Positions 45,902 through 53,809 of a stretch of 64,000 nt of DNA are shown here, piece by piece. A model generated the notes under the pieces. It was not told the DNA's origin, ran no database searches, and saw only the letters and a program-made list of their open reading frames with translations. Origin of the DNA: Vulcanimicrobium winogradskyi (GTDB lineage: Bacteria > Vulcanimicrobiota > Vulcanimicrobiia > Vulcanimicrobiales > Vulcanimicrobiaceae); the NCBI GenBank assembly GCA_003134965.1, contig PLDA01000004.1:434001-498000 (forward strand), read 5' to 3'. Each line of letters opens with the position of its first letter. Positions within the stretch are counted from its first letter, which is position 1. The position numbers and the translations under genes were made by a program.

Positions 45902-47181
45902 GACCGACGCGCGCCGTCGTGGTCGGGGCAGCGATCTTCGCGCTGATCTACGTCGCGCTCGACCTGAACAAGCTCTACGCGCTGCGCTACGGCGCCGATA
46001 CCGGCACGTTCGTGCAATGGCTGGCCGGCGAAGCGCACGGGCGCGGATCGTGGAACGGCGCCGAGTACCGGCCGCACCTGCAGGTGCACGACTCGTGGGT
46101 GCTGCTCGCGCTCGTCCCGCTGATCGCGCTGTTCCCGTTCGCGCAGACGCTCCTGGTCGTGCAGGTGCTGGCGATCGCGGGCGCGGCGCTCGCGATCTGC
46201 GCGTTCGCGCGCGGGTGCGGCGCGAGCCTGCGCGGTGCGAGCGCGGTCGGCATCGCGTATCTGCTCTCGCCGTCGGCGCAGGGGATCGCGTACGGCAACT
46301 TCCTGGAGAACGTCTTCGTCCCGCTGCTCGCCGCGCTCGGCGCGATCGCGGTGCGGCGCCGGGCGCTCGTCGCCGCGTTGATCGTGGCGCAGCTGCTGCT
46401 CGGGATCAAAGAAGATCAGGCGCTCTTCATCGCCTGGTTCGGAGCGGCGTGCGCGCTCTGGTGGGACCGTCGCATCGGGCTCGCGCTGGTCGTGCTCGCC
46501 GCGGCGAACGGGATCGCGTTCGTCGTCGCGGAGCAGCTGACGAACGCGCATCCCTCGCTGCCCGGGTACGCGCTGCACGTCGACGACCCGCTGCAGAAGC
46601 TGGCGTTCTTCGCCGCGCTGCTCGCGCCGTTCGCGTTCGCGCCGCTGCTGCTGCGCTACCGGCTGCTGCTCGCCGCGCCGCTCGTCGCCGAGTTGGTGTT
46701 CAACCGCCCGTGGGCCTATCCGATCGCACGCATCGGGACGCACTGGACCGCGCCGCTGGTCGCGGCGACCGCGCTCGCGTCCGCGTACGCGGTCGCGAAG
46801 TACCCGCGGATCGCAACGCCGATGCTCGCCTGCGCGGTGCTCTGCGCGCTGTTCTTCAACGACACCGTGCTGAAGATCGGTCGCTGGCCCTACGTCGTCG
46901 ACCGCAGTGCGTATAGGGCTGCGGCGTCATTGCGCGATGCGCCGCGCGACGTCGTCGTACGGCGCCCACAGGAGGGTGCGTACGTCGCCGCCGCGTCGAA
47001 CCCGCACGTGCTGCTCGCCAAGTACGATCCCGCCGAGACCGGCTACTGTCCCGCGTACAACAAAGACGCCCGCGCGTTCTTCGCTTCGCTCGGGCTCGGG
47101 ATGTGGCCGGCGGACGCCGTCCTGTGCGGCGGCGTCCCCGTCACACCGGCTGGTGCAGTCCCAGCACGAAAACGACGGTGA
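45898..47181 (+). CDS. DUF2079-type multi-pass membrane protein
   Basis: A 427-residue protein with about ten membrane segments. YGADTGTFVQWLAGEAHG and YRPHLQVHDSWVLLALVPLI match the first-loop pattern of DUF2079, a GT-C-like family. LLGIKEDQALFIAWFG is another conserved element. Function in the family is unproven; a polyprenyl-sugar-dependent glycosyltransferase is likely given the coupled GT4 gene. Start GTG 45898 (GTGA). The 3' end overlaps the convergent CPBP gene by 41 bp. Confidence 0.75.
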   Translation: MRPTRAVVVGAAIFALIYVALDLNKLYALRYGADTGTFVQWLAGEAHGRGSWNGAEYRPHLQVHDSWVLLALVPLIALFPFAQTLLVVQVLAIAGAALAICAFARGCGASLRGASAVGIAYLLSPSAQGIAYGNFLENVFVPLLAALGAIAVRRRALVAALIVAQLLLGIKEDQALFIAWFGAACALWWDRRIGLALVVLAAANGIAFVVAEQLTNAHPSLPGYALHVDDPLQKLAFFAALLAPFAFAPLLLRYRLLLAAPLVAELVFNRPWAYPIARIGTHWTAPLVAATALASAYAVAKYPRIATPMLACAVLCALFFNDTVLKIGRWPYVVDRSAYRAAASLRDAPRDVVVRRPQEGAYVAAASNPHVLLAKYDPAETGYCPAYNKDARAFFASLGLGMWPADAVLCGGVPVTPAGAVPARKRR

Positions 47182-47902
47182 TCAGGTTGAAGAGCGCGTG
47201 GGTGAGCATCGAGGCGGTCAGCGAACCGGTCCGGTAGTAGACTGCCGCGAGCACGATCCCGCTCGCGGCGAGCGGTGCGATCGCACCCGCGTTCCCCGGC
47301 TGCCAGTGCGCGAAGCCGAACAGGATGGAGGAGAGCAGAACCGCGACCGTGACGGGTGCATAGCGCAGGAGCGCGTTGAAGAAGAAGCCGCGGAAGGTGA
47401 GCTCTTCCATGAACGGAGCCGCCACGCACGCGAGGAAGACGAACCCCGCGACCAGCGTGCCGCGCGCTTCGCGCAGCCAGTGGACTTGCACCTCGTCGGC
47501 CTTGAGATGGAACAGCGCTTCCTGAGCGGCGCCGGTGAGCGTCGCTGCGAGCAGCATCGCGATCGCGCCGCCGGCGCCCCAGGCGAGGTCGGAAGCTCGC
47601 GGCACACGCAGACCGAGCGCACGAAGCGAACGCTGTGCGAGCGGCGGCAGCACCACCGCCAAGAGCCCCAGACCCACGGCATACGAGGCGAGCTGACCGG
47701 CGAGCAGCGGCCACGAGAGCGTACGCAGATCGTTCGGCGTCGCGACCCGGAACGCCACCAAGAGCGCGATGAACACTGACCCCGGGATCACCGATGCGAT
47801 GATGAGCACCAGCGCGACCGCGAGCGAGAAGTACCAGCGGAAGGCGTCAGCCGGCCAGAGTGTCGGCGAGAGCGGCGAACGATCGGAGGTCGAGGTCTTC
47901 AC
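47141..47902 (-). CDS. CPBP-family intramembrane metalloprotease
   Basis: About 253 residues with six to eight membrane segments and the CPBP (Rce1-like) motifs: APFMEELTFRGFFFNALLR (EE-x-x-x-R), SSILFGFAHWQPG (His) and LTHALFNLITVV (H-x-x-x-N). These enzymes cut membrane substrates, and some prokaryotic ones act in bacteriocin immunity. Start is uncertain: GTG 47902 would overlap ksgA by ~56 bp, while GTG 47809 would lose the first helix. No clear ribosome site was found for either. Confidence 0.8.
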   Translation of the reverse strand: MKTSTSDRSPLSPTLWPADAFRWYFSLAVALVLIIASVIPGSVFIALLVAFRVATPNDLRTLSWPLLAGQLASYAVGLGLLAVVLPPLAQRSLRALGLRVPRASDLAWGAGGAIAMLLAATLTGAAQEALFHLKADEVQVHWLREARGTLVAGFVFLACVAAPFMEELTFRGFFFNALLRYAPVTVAVLLSSILFGFAHWQPGNAGAIAPLAASGIVLAAVYYRTGSLTASMLTHALFNLITVVFVLGLHQPV

Positions 47903-48650
47903 CACGGACGTCGGGTTTGAGAGCGAGAGACACGATCGCCGCGGCGATACGCTCGCGCGGCAGATCGAGGGCGAGCGAGAGAGAGTTCGCCAGCGTCTTC
48001 CGCCGGTACGCGAACGCGGCGCGCACGACCTGTTCGAACCACGCGCGGTCGCGCACCGGCGCTGCAGGTTGGGCGCGCCTTTGCAGCACGACCACCGTCG
48101 AGACAACGGCCGGTCGGGGATAAAAGGCGCTGGCTGGGACGGTCAAGGCGCGCCGCGCCTCCATCGTCAAGCCGATCGCCACGGTGAGGCTGCCGTATTG
48201 CGCGGTGCCGGGCTTTGCGAGGAGCCGGTCGGCGACGTCCTTCTGAATCATCGCGACGATGCGCTCGGGAGGCCGGGGCAGTGATGCCAGCCGCACGAGC
48301 AGCGGCGTCCCGACGTTGTACGGCAGGTTGCCCGCGGCGCGCCAGTCGCGCTCACCGGCCCAACCGGTGTAGTCGAACGCGAGCGCGTCGGCTTGCCGCA
48401 GGTCGGCGGCATCGAGATCGGGGCGCGAGCGCATGATCTCGACCATCGCGGGGTCGAGGTCGAACGCGGTAAGCTCGGCGCCCTCGCGAAGCAGCGCCGC
48501 GGTCAAGGCCCCCGTCCCGGCGCCGATCTCGAGGACGCGGTCGCCCGGCGCATCGACGGCCAGCCGGGCGATCCGCCCGGCCGCGCCGCCGTCCATGAGG
48601 AAGTGCTGTCCGAGCCGCTTCTTGGGGCGTAGGCCGCGCGCGCCGAGCAG
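47847..48650 (-). CDS. ksgA: 16S rRNA dimethyladenosine transferase
   Basis: A ~267-residue SAM-dependent methylase that dimethylates A1518/A1519 in 16S rRNA. The family N-terminus LRPKKRLGQHFLMDGG is in frame but lies upstream of the first ATG (48596), so the gene must start earlier. CTG 48650 is the best candidate, as no ATG, GTG or TTG precedes the motif. Then VLEIGAGTGALTAALL (SAM site), GNLPYNVGTPLLVRL (catalytic NLPY) and AFAYRRKTLANSL follow. It is downstream of the 3D-domain gene on the same strand. Confidence 0.9.
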   Translation of the reverse strand: MLGARGLRPKKRLGQHFLMDGGAAGRIARLAVDAPGDRVLEIGAGTGALTAALLREGAELTAFDLDPAMVEIMRSRPDLDAADLRQADALAFDYTGWAGERDWRAAGNLPYNVGTPLLVRLASLPRPPERIVAMIQKDVADRLLAKPGTAQYGSLTVAIGLTMEARRALTVPASAFYPRPAVVSTVVVLQRRAQPAAPVRDRAWFEQVVRAAFAYRRKTLANSLSLALDLPRERIAAAIVSLALKPDVRGEDLDLRSFAALADTLAG

Positions 48651-48682
48651 TGCGCGCGGGTGAAGGGCTCGGCTGTCGCTGT

Positions 48683-49762
48683 CTATTTGATCAGGTACAC
48701 CGTGACGGGGCGGCGGCCGAACTGGAACGCCTGAGCGGTCGAGTTGAAGCCGAGGTCGATCCGGTTTCCGCGGATCGCGCCGCCGGTGTCGCCGGCGACG
48801 GCGTGGCCGTAGCCGGGGATGTACATCCGCGTTCCGAGCGGGATCACGCGCGGATCGACGGCGACGATCCCGTGCCCGGCCGGGCGTCCGCTGGCGGTCG
48901 TCCCGCTGCAGCCGTAGCAGCTGGCGGTGTAGGCGGTCGCCACCATCGAGATCGCCGCGCTGGCGAGCCGAAGCGTGCCGCGGACTCCCTGTTCGGCCAG
49001 CCCGGAGAGGGCGAACTCGCCGATCCCCTCGGCGACGATCCGTGCGCGGGGTGCGCGCAGGATGCGTGAGACGAGGGCGGTCCGGCGCAGCGCCTTGCGG
49101 TCGGGGCTGCGGGTCACCGCGTACGCCGTTTCGGCGATCCCGGGTGAGCCGGGGTCGACGACCTTGGTCTTGCCGACCGGGAGCGTGAACGCCCAGCGCT
49201 TGACAACCTTCGCGGCCAGCTTCCTGCGGACGGTCTCGGTCCAGGATTCGACGTGGCTGACCGTTACGACGCTGTCGTTCTCGAGCGCGCTGGCGCGCGC
49301 GGGCGAGATCCGGTCGTGACGATCGAAGGCGACGGCCTGCTGGTTTAGCAGGTCGGCGACGTTGGCGGCGGCCGAGCGCAGGGTGCGCGGGATACCGTCG
49401 ACGACGACGGTGACCGGGACGGCGGCCCGGTAGACGACGGTCTCGCCGTCGTAGAGGGGGCTGGCGGGGTCGACGCTGAGTGCGTCTTCGGGGGAGCGGA
49501 TGACGCTGCGTTCGGCGAGGAGGTCCTCGGCCGAGGCTGCGCGGGTTTCAATCGTCTCTGAGAGTCCGTCGTGAACGAGCGTAACGTGCTTGGCGGGGCT
49601 TGGCGCCGCGATTGCGGCGACCGTTTTGGCGAGCCGGTCGGGGACCGTACCGGCGCCGAACGGGATCAACAAACCCAAGGAAAGCATGCCGGTCGCCGCA
49701 AGCGGTGATGGAAGATCGTTTCGGATCGTCCGACTCCTTTCTCGTGCGAGGGTACGCCCCAC
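48683..49762 (-). CDS. Exported G5/DUF348 and 3D-domain protein (YabE/YuiC-like)
   Basis: A 359-residue protein with a membrane or signal segment (~residues 25-55), two or three DUF348 repeats (KHVTLVHDGLSETIETRAAS and ETVVYRAAVPVTVVVDGIPR), a G5-like stretch and a C-terminal 3D domain. The 3D domain shows VATAYTASCYGCSGTTASGR, GIVAVDPRVIPLGTRMYIPG and AGDTGGAIRGNRIDLGF, with the three Asp of the 3D fold. Such proteins are cell-wall lytic enzymes related to MltA. GTG 49762 and ATG 49687 are both possible starts. It has its own promoter at 49908-49936. The order with ksgA recalls the yabE-rnmV-ksgA order of Firmicutes. Confidence 0.85.
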   Translation of the reverse strand: MGRTLARERSRTIRNDLPSPLAATGMLSLGLLIPFGAGTVPDRLAKTVAAIAAPSPAKHVTLVHDGLSETIETRAASAEDLLAERSVIRSPEDALSVDPASPLYDGETVVYRAAVPVTVVVDGIPRTLRSAAANVADLLNQQAVAFDRHDRISPARASALENDSVVTVSHVESWTETVRRKLAAKVVKRWAFTLPVGKTKVVDPGSPGIAETAYAVTRSPDRKALRRTALVSRILRAPRARIVAEGIGEFALSGLAEQGVRGTLRLASAAISMVATAYTASCYGCSGTTASGRPAGHGIVAVDPRVIPLGTRMYIPGYGHAVAGDTGGAIRGNRIDLGFNSTAQAFQFGRRPVTVYLIK

Positions 49763-49907
49763 CAGGCCCGGATCGGTAGATCCGTGCGTTCGTGGTTCGC
49801 ACTCGACGTCGTAGCGGTGGTCGGCGAGCCCTTGAACTGAACCGGCAACGATTCAGGGGCTCGGTCGAATGCCTCCAGGACCCGCCGGGTCCCGGTGAAC
49901 TCCGGTG

Positions 49908-49936
49908 AAGGTAGCACGATCCGCGCGACCCGTCAA
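49908..49936 (-). promoter_or_regulatory. Sigma-70-type promoter with structured leader for the 3D-domain gene
   Basis: On the minus strand TTGACG (49936-49931), a 17-base spacer and TACCTT (49913-49908) form a near-ideal housekeeping promoter. It would give a leader of about 140 nt before GTG 49762. The leader can form several hairpins, for example GGACCC-GGC-GGGTCC and GGATC-TACC-GATCC. The promoter is strong by eye; any leader function is unknown. Confidence 0.65.
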
Positions 49937-50044
49937 ATACCGGGTCGCACCCGAAGCATATCCCTTGTTGATAGGCGCGAGCGCAAGCTTGCCCCGCCGC
50001 AGCGCAGTGGAACCTCGGCGAGTATGGAGAATAGCAGCGGTCCC

Positions 50045-51163
50045 ATGCGTGTGGGATTTTACACCGAATGTTACCGGCCGATCGTGAACGGCGTCGTTGC
50101 CAGCATCGACGCTCTTCGCGCCGGCTTGTGCGCGCACGGTGTCGAGGTGACGACGATCGCGCCGCACTTTCCGCGTTTCGTCGACGATGCGGGCGACGTC
50201 GTGCGCATCCCTTCGCTGCCGCTCCCGACGCAAACCGCATATCGCTTGTGCGTACCGTATCTCAACGCCGACGATCGACGGCGCGTGCGCGGTATCGATC
50301 TCGTGCACGCGCACTCGCCGTTCGTCACCGGATGGATGGGTGCGTCGTACGCGCGCCGCCGCAACATCCCGCTCGTCTTCACGTATCACACGCGGTTGGA
50401 CGCATACGCGCACTACGCGCCGTTCGACCGCGCGACGACGGAACGCGCGATGGTCGAACTCACGCGGCGGTACGCGAATGCGGCCGACGCCGTTGTCGTT
50501 CCGACCAGCGCGATGGAGAGCCGTCTGCGTGAGCTCGGCGTGCACGCGCCGATCGCGGTCGTGCCGAGCGCGATCGATGTCGATCGCTTCGCTGCCGGAC
50601 GGCGCAGCGCGCTCGTCCGCGCGCGGCTCGGTGCCGCCGGCGACGCGCCGCTCGCGCTCGTCGTTTCGCGGCTCGGACTCGAGAAGAACGTCGAGCTCGC
50701 GATCGACGCCCTGGCGCGGATCGGGGAGCTGCGGCTCGCGATCGTCGGCGAAGGCCCGCACCGTCCGGTACTCGAGGAGCGCGCGCGACGACTCGGCGTG
50801 GTCGACCGCCTCCGCTTCATCGGCGGCTTGCCCCGCGAGCGGCTCCCCGACGTGTACGCATCGGCCGACGCGTTCATCTTCCCGTCGACGACCGACACCC
50901 AGGGCTTGGTCCTCGCCGAGGCGCTCGCCGCCGGCCTGCCGGTCATCGCGGCCGAGAGTGAAGCCTCGCGCGAAGTGCTGACCGATGCGGGGCGCGTCGT
51001 CCCGCCAAACGCTGACGCGATCGCCGCGGCGCTGCGGGACGCGCTGGCGACCGGCCACGATCAAAGTGCCGTACATTTGGCACTCTCGCGGTTTACGGTC
51101 GAGGTGCAGACGCGGCGAATCCTCGAGATCTATCGGGAGGTACTGGCCGCGCGAGCAGCTTGA
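50045..51163 (+). CDS. Family 4 glycosyltransferase (mannosyl/glucosyl lipid type)
   Basis: A 372-residue GT4 enzyme: RVGFYTECYRPIVNGVVASI at the N-terminus, HAHSPFVTGWMGASYARRRN, FTYHTRLDAYAHYAPF, VSRLGLEKNVELAIDAL and the donor-site FPSTTDTQGLVLAEALAAGL. The pattern is that of diacylglycerol or phosphatidylinositol glycosyltransferases (MgtA/PimB-like), suggesting glycolipid synthesis at the membrane. Start at ATG 50045, with ATG 50024 the alternative. It is divergent from the 3D-domain gene and followed by an SOS-type promoter. Confidence 0.85.
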   Translation: MRVGFYTECYRPIVNGVVASIDALRAGLCAHGVEVTTIAPHFPRFVDDAGDVVRIPSLPLPTQTAYRLCVPYLNADDRRRVRGIDLVHAHSPFVTGWMGASYARRRNIPLVFTYHTRLDAYAHYAPFDRATTERAMVELTRRYANAADAVVVPTSAMESRLRELGVHAPIAVVPSAIDVDRFAAGRRSALVRARLGAAGDAPLALVVSRLGLEKNVELAIDALARIGELRLAIVGEGPHRPVLEERARRLGVVDRLRFIGGLPRERLPDVYASADAFIFPSTTDTQGLVLAEALAAGLPVIAAESEASREVLTDAGRVVPPNADAIAAALRDALATGHDQSAVHLALSRFTVEVQTRRILEIYREVLAARAA

Positions 51164-51164
51164 C

Positions 51165-51193
51165 TTGACTCGAACACATGTTCGATATAGGAT
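51165..51193 (+). promoter_or_regulatory. Promoter overlapping a Gram-positive-type LexA (SOS) box
   Basis: CGAACACATGTTCG at 51171-51184 is a perfect match to the CGAAC-N4-GTTCG operator of LexA/DinR in Firmicutes and Actinobacteria. It fills the spacer between TTGACT (51165-51170) and TAGGAT (51188-51193), 17 bases apart, so bound LexA would block RNA polymerase. The gene starting at 51207 would have a very short leader or none. Match seen directly; LexA control is inferred. Confidence 0.75.
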
Positions 51194-51206
51194 GATTGCA
51201 CGAGCC

Positions 51207-51647
51207 ATGCCGCAGACCACCACCCGCCACCGTTCCGCCGACGCCGCCGTCGGCTACGCCGCCGACCGTACCGGCAACGGGGTCGCCTATGCCGCGATCG
51301 CGACCGGTACCGGTCGAGCCGTCGTGAAGGTCCCCTTCGGGGCCGTCCCGCTCTCCGCGCTCGACGGACGCGAGTTCGGATACGCAGCGGTCGCGGCGGT
51401 CGGTTCGTACTTGCGGAGCCGCGGGTTCACCCGGATTCGGATCCGGCTCGCCGACGAGGGCGTCGCCGACGACCTGAACGCTCGCCGCACCGTCCCGCCG
51501 GCGCTCGCCCTGGCCTACGTCAAGACCCGCTGCGTCCTGCACGGCTTCGCGGTCGCCCGCGTCGAACGCGGCGAACCGATTGAAACCCACGACCTCGAAA
51601 CCCGCGCTCGCGCGGAAGTCGCGCTCCGCACCTCGGCCGCCGCATGA
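51207..51647 (+). CDS. Small RNase-H-like protein under SOS-type control
   Basis: A 146-residue protein with no signal peptide. Its layout follows the RNase H fold: a first strand with AADRTGNGVAYAAI (Asp20), a beta hairpin, then REFGYAAVAAVGSYLRS (Glu56 at the start of a helix, like the A-E-L helix of RNase HI). Next comes FTRIRIRLADE (Asp83 where RNase HI has the D-S). The fourth acidic residue is not obvious. Function is unknown, but the promoter overlaps a LexA box and an alkyladenine glycosylase gene follows, which points to DNA damage. ATG 51192 falls in the -10 element, so 51207 is chosen. Confidence 0.6.
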   Translation: MPQTTTRHRSADAAVGYAADRTGNGVAYAAIATGTGRAVVKVPFGAVPLSALDGREFGYAAVAAVGSYLRSRGFTRIRIRLADEGVADDLNARRTVPPALALAYVKTRCVLHGFAVARVERGEPIETHDLETRARAEVALRTSAAA

Positions 51648-51663
51648 CCGGGCCGGCGGCCGG

Positions 51664-52248
51664 CTGGGCCGCGATGATCTCCCGCACGAGACCGTCGCGC
51701 TCTCGCGGGCACTGATCGGGAAGCTGCTGGTTCGCGCGCTCGACGGCGAGCTGCTGGTCGGGCGGATCGTCGAGACCGAAGCGTACTTCCCGGCCGATCC
51801 CGCCTCGCACGCGTTCCGCGGGATGACGGCGCGCAACCGGGCGATGTTCGGTCCGCCGCTCCACGCCTACGTGTACTTCATCTACGGCGCCAACTGGTGC
51901 CTGAACGTCACCGCCGAAGCGGACGGGGTCGGTGCCGCCGCGCTGGTGCGCGCCTGCGAGCCGGTAGCTGGGATCGAGACGATGCGCGCCCTGCGCGGCC
52001 GGCCGGGGGTGAAGGATCGCGACCTCGCCCGGGGCCCCGGGAACCTCTGCCGAGCGTTCGCGATCGGTCCCGCGTTCGACGGCGTAGACCTCACGGCCGA
52101 TCCGGGGCTGTGGCTCGCCGCCGACGGGATCGAGCTGCCGGTCGGTGTCAGCACGCGCATCGGGATCACGAAAGCCGCCCACGAGCCGCTGCGCTTCTAC
52201 GCCGCGGGGAATCGAAGCGTGAGCGGACCACGCGCCTTGTCCCCGTGA
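51664..52248 (+). CDS. 3-Methyladenine DNA glycosylase (AAG/MPG family)
   Basis: A ~194-residue base-excision-repair enzyme that removes alkylated purines. Signatures: VALSRALIGKLLVRALDGEL, GRIVETEAYFPADPASHAFR (catalytic Glu), MTARNRAMFGPPLHAYVYFI (with Tyr), NVTAEADGVGAAALVRACEP and RGPGNLCRAFAI. The family N-terminus corresponds to CTG 51664 (LGRDDLPHETV); TTG 51580 is the nearest conventional start but would overlap the previous gene by 68 bp. It follows the SOS-box gene and may share its transcript. Confidence 0.92.
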   Translation: MGRDDLPHETVALSRALIGKLLVRALDGELLVGRIVETEAYFPADPASHAFRGMTARNRAMFGPPLHAYVYFIYGANWCLNVTAEADGVGAAALVRACEPVAGIETMRALRGRPGVKDRDLARGPGNLCRAFAIGPAFDGVDLTADPGLWLAADGIELPVGVSTRIGITKAAHEPLRFYAAGNRSVSGPRALSP

Positions 52249-52265
52249 CGCGGCTGTGGTAGACT
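52237..52265 (+). promoter_or_regulatory. Sigma-70-type promoter of the rho-like gene
   Basis: TTGTCC at 52237-52242 and TAGACT at 52260-52265 are 17 bases apart, inside and just past the end of the glycosylase gene. They would give a leader of ~125 nt containing a perfect hairpin (TCGGCGC-TTC-GCGCCGA, about 52311-52327) before the start at 52398. Leaders upstream of rho are often regulatory; that use here is inferred. Confidence 0.55.
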
Positions 52266-52397
52266 GCGCTACGTCGCGCGGTCCCCGAACCGTGCGGTGT
52301 TCTCGTTCCTCGGCGCTTCGCGCCGACGAGCGGCCCCGGCAGCCTCGCCGGTGGGCCCCGTCGCGCGGGACGCCCGTCTCCCCGAGGGAGCAGTCCG

Positions 52398-53798
52398 CTG
52401 CAGTTCGACAATCGACCCAACAACAACGGTCGTCCGGAAGGTGGGGGCCGTCGCCGCCGCTCGCGGCGCAACCGCCAACGCTTCAACGAAGGCGCGCCGC
52501 AAGCGCAGCACGACGTCTTCACCCAGCCCGAGTTCCCCCAGGCGGTCGGACCGCCGCTGCTCTCCGGCGAGCAACTCGCCGAGATGAGCAAAGCCGAGCT
52601 CAACGAGCTCGCGAAGACGTTCGAGATCGAGAACCCGACCAAGATCAAGAAGGACGACCTGGTCGCGCAGATCGTCGACGTCCAGGCCCAGCGCAGCGGC
52701 CTCGAAAAGGCGAACGGCGTCCTCGACATCCTGCCGGAGGGCTACGGCTTCCTCCGGCGCGACGGGTACCTGGTCGGAACCGACGATATCTACATCTCGC
52801 AGTCGCAGATCCGGCGCTTCGAGCTGCGGCGGGGCGATCTCGTCGCCGGTCAGGTGCGCAGGCCGAAAGAGAACGAGAAGTACTACGGGATCGTCAAGGT
52901 CGAGACCATCAACGGCTACGCGCCGGAAGCGATCGCGAACCGCCGCATCTTCGAAGAGCTCACGGCGGAACCGCCGACGCAGCGCTTCACGCTCGAGACC
53001 CGCGGCGATCTCGCGACGCGGGCGATCGACCTCTTCGCGCCGTTGGGCAAGGGGCAGCGCGCGCTGCTGCTCGCGCCGGCGCGTGCGGACGACGCCGCGC
53101 TCCTCGTCCGCATCGCACGGGCGATCGAAGCGAACGATCGCGAAGCGCACGTGATCGTGCTGCTCGTCGACGAGCGTCCCGAAGCCGTGACGCACCTGCA
53201 ACGCGAGCTCGACGTCGAAGTCGTGGCGACGACGTTCGAGGAGCATCCCGACAACCACGTGACGACCGCCGAGCTGGTGTTCGAGCGCGCGAAGCGCCTG
53301 GCGGAGCTCGGCCGCGACGCGGTCGTCCTCGTCTCCTCGCTCACGCGGCTGGTCCGCGCCTACGCCGCGATCTCGCACCATAAAGGGAACGCGTCGCAGA
53401 TCGACGGTGCGACGCTGCAGCGTCCGAAGCGGCTGTTCGGCGCCGCGCGTGCGGTCGAGGGCGGCGGTTCGCTCACCGTGCTCGCGACGCTGAGCGCCGG
53501 GACGTCGGCGTTCGACGCGCTGTTGATCGACGAGTTCTCGCCGGCCGCGAACGCCGAGCTCATCCTGGCGCGCGAGCTCGCCGAGATCCGGGCCTACCCG
53601 CCGGTCGATCTGATGCGCAGCAGCAACTGGTACGAAGAGCAGCTGCTCAGCGAGATCGCGCTGCACAAGGTGACCGACCTACGGCGTGCGCTCTCGGGGG
53701 TCACGACCGTCGAGGCGTCGGAGCGGATCTACGCCGCGCTCGCGCGGACGCAGAAGAACGACGAGTTCGTGACCGCGCTCGACCTGAAGAAGGTCTAG
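52398..53798 (+). CDS. rho: Transcription termination factor Rho homologue without ATPase residues
   Basis: A 466-residue Rho-family protein with an Asn/Arg/Gly-rich N-terminal extension (~1-60), Rho_N helices (MSKAELNELAKTFEI), an RNA-binding cold-shock-like domain (GVLDILPEGYGFLRRDGYLV) and the RecA-type core. The core keeps IDLFAPLGKGQRALLLAP, VLLVDERPEAVTHLQ and LQRPKRLFGAARAVEGGGSL. But Walker A reads APARADDAA instead of APPKAGKTM, the Walker B Asp is Ser (VLVSSLTRL), and the arginine finger region reads RSSNWYEEQ instead of RSGTRKEEL. It should not hydrolyse ATP. Start is CTG 52398 with GAGGGAG seven bases upstream. Whether a second, active rho exists elsewhere is unknown. Confidence 0.88.
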   Translation: MQFDNRPNNNGRPEGGGRRRRSRRNRQRFNEGAPQAQHDVFTQPEFPQAVGPPLLSGEQLAEMSKAELNELAKTFEIENPTKIKKDDLVAQIVDVQAQRSGLEKANGVLDILPEGYGFLRRDGYLVGTDDIYISQSQIRRFELRRGDLVAGQVRRPKENEKYYGIVKVETINGYAPEAIANRRIFEELTAEPPTQRFTLETRGDLATRAIDLFAPLGKGQRALLLAPARADDAALLVRIARAIEANDREAHVIVLLVDERPEAVTHLQRELDVEVVATTFEEHPDNHVTTAELVFERAKRLAELGRDAVVLVSSLTRLVRAYAAISHHKGNASQIDGATLQRPKRLFGAARAVEGGGSLTVLATLSAGTSAFDALLIDEFSPAANAELILARELAEIRAYPPVDLMRSSNWYEEQLLSEIALHKVTDLRRALSGVTTVEASERIYAALARTQKNDEFVTALDLKKV

Positions 53799-53809
53799 GA
53801 CCCGCGGCG

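Noticed and set aside
49763..50044. Cyclic di-AMP (ydaO) riboswitch before the 3D-domain gene
   Set aside because: Position and gene type would fit, but the conserved core segments of that riboswitch could not be matched by eye; kept only as a structured leader.
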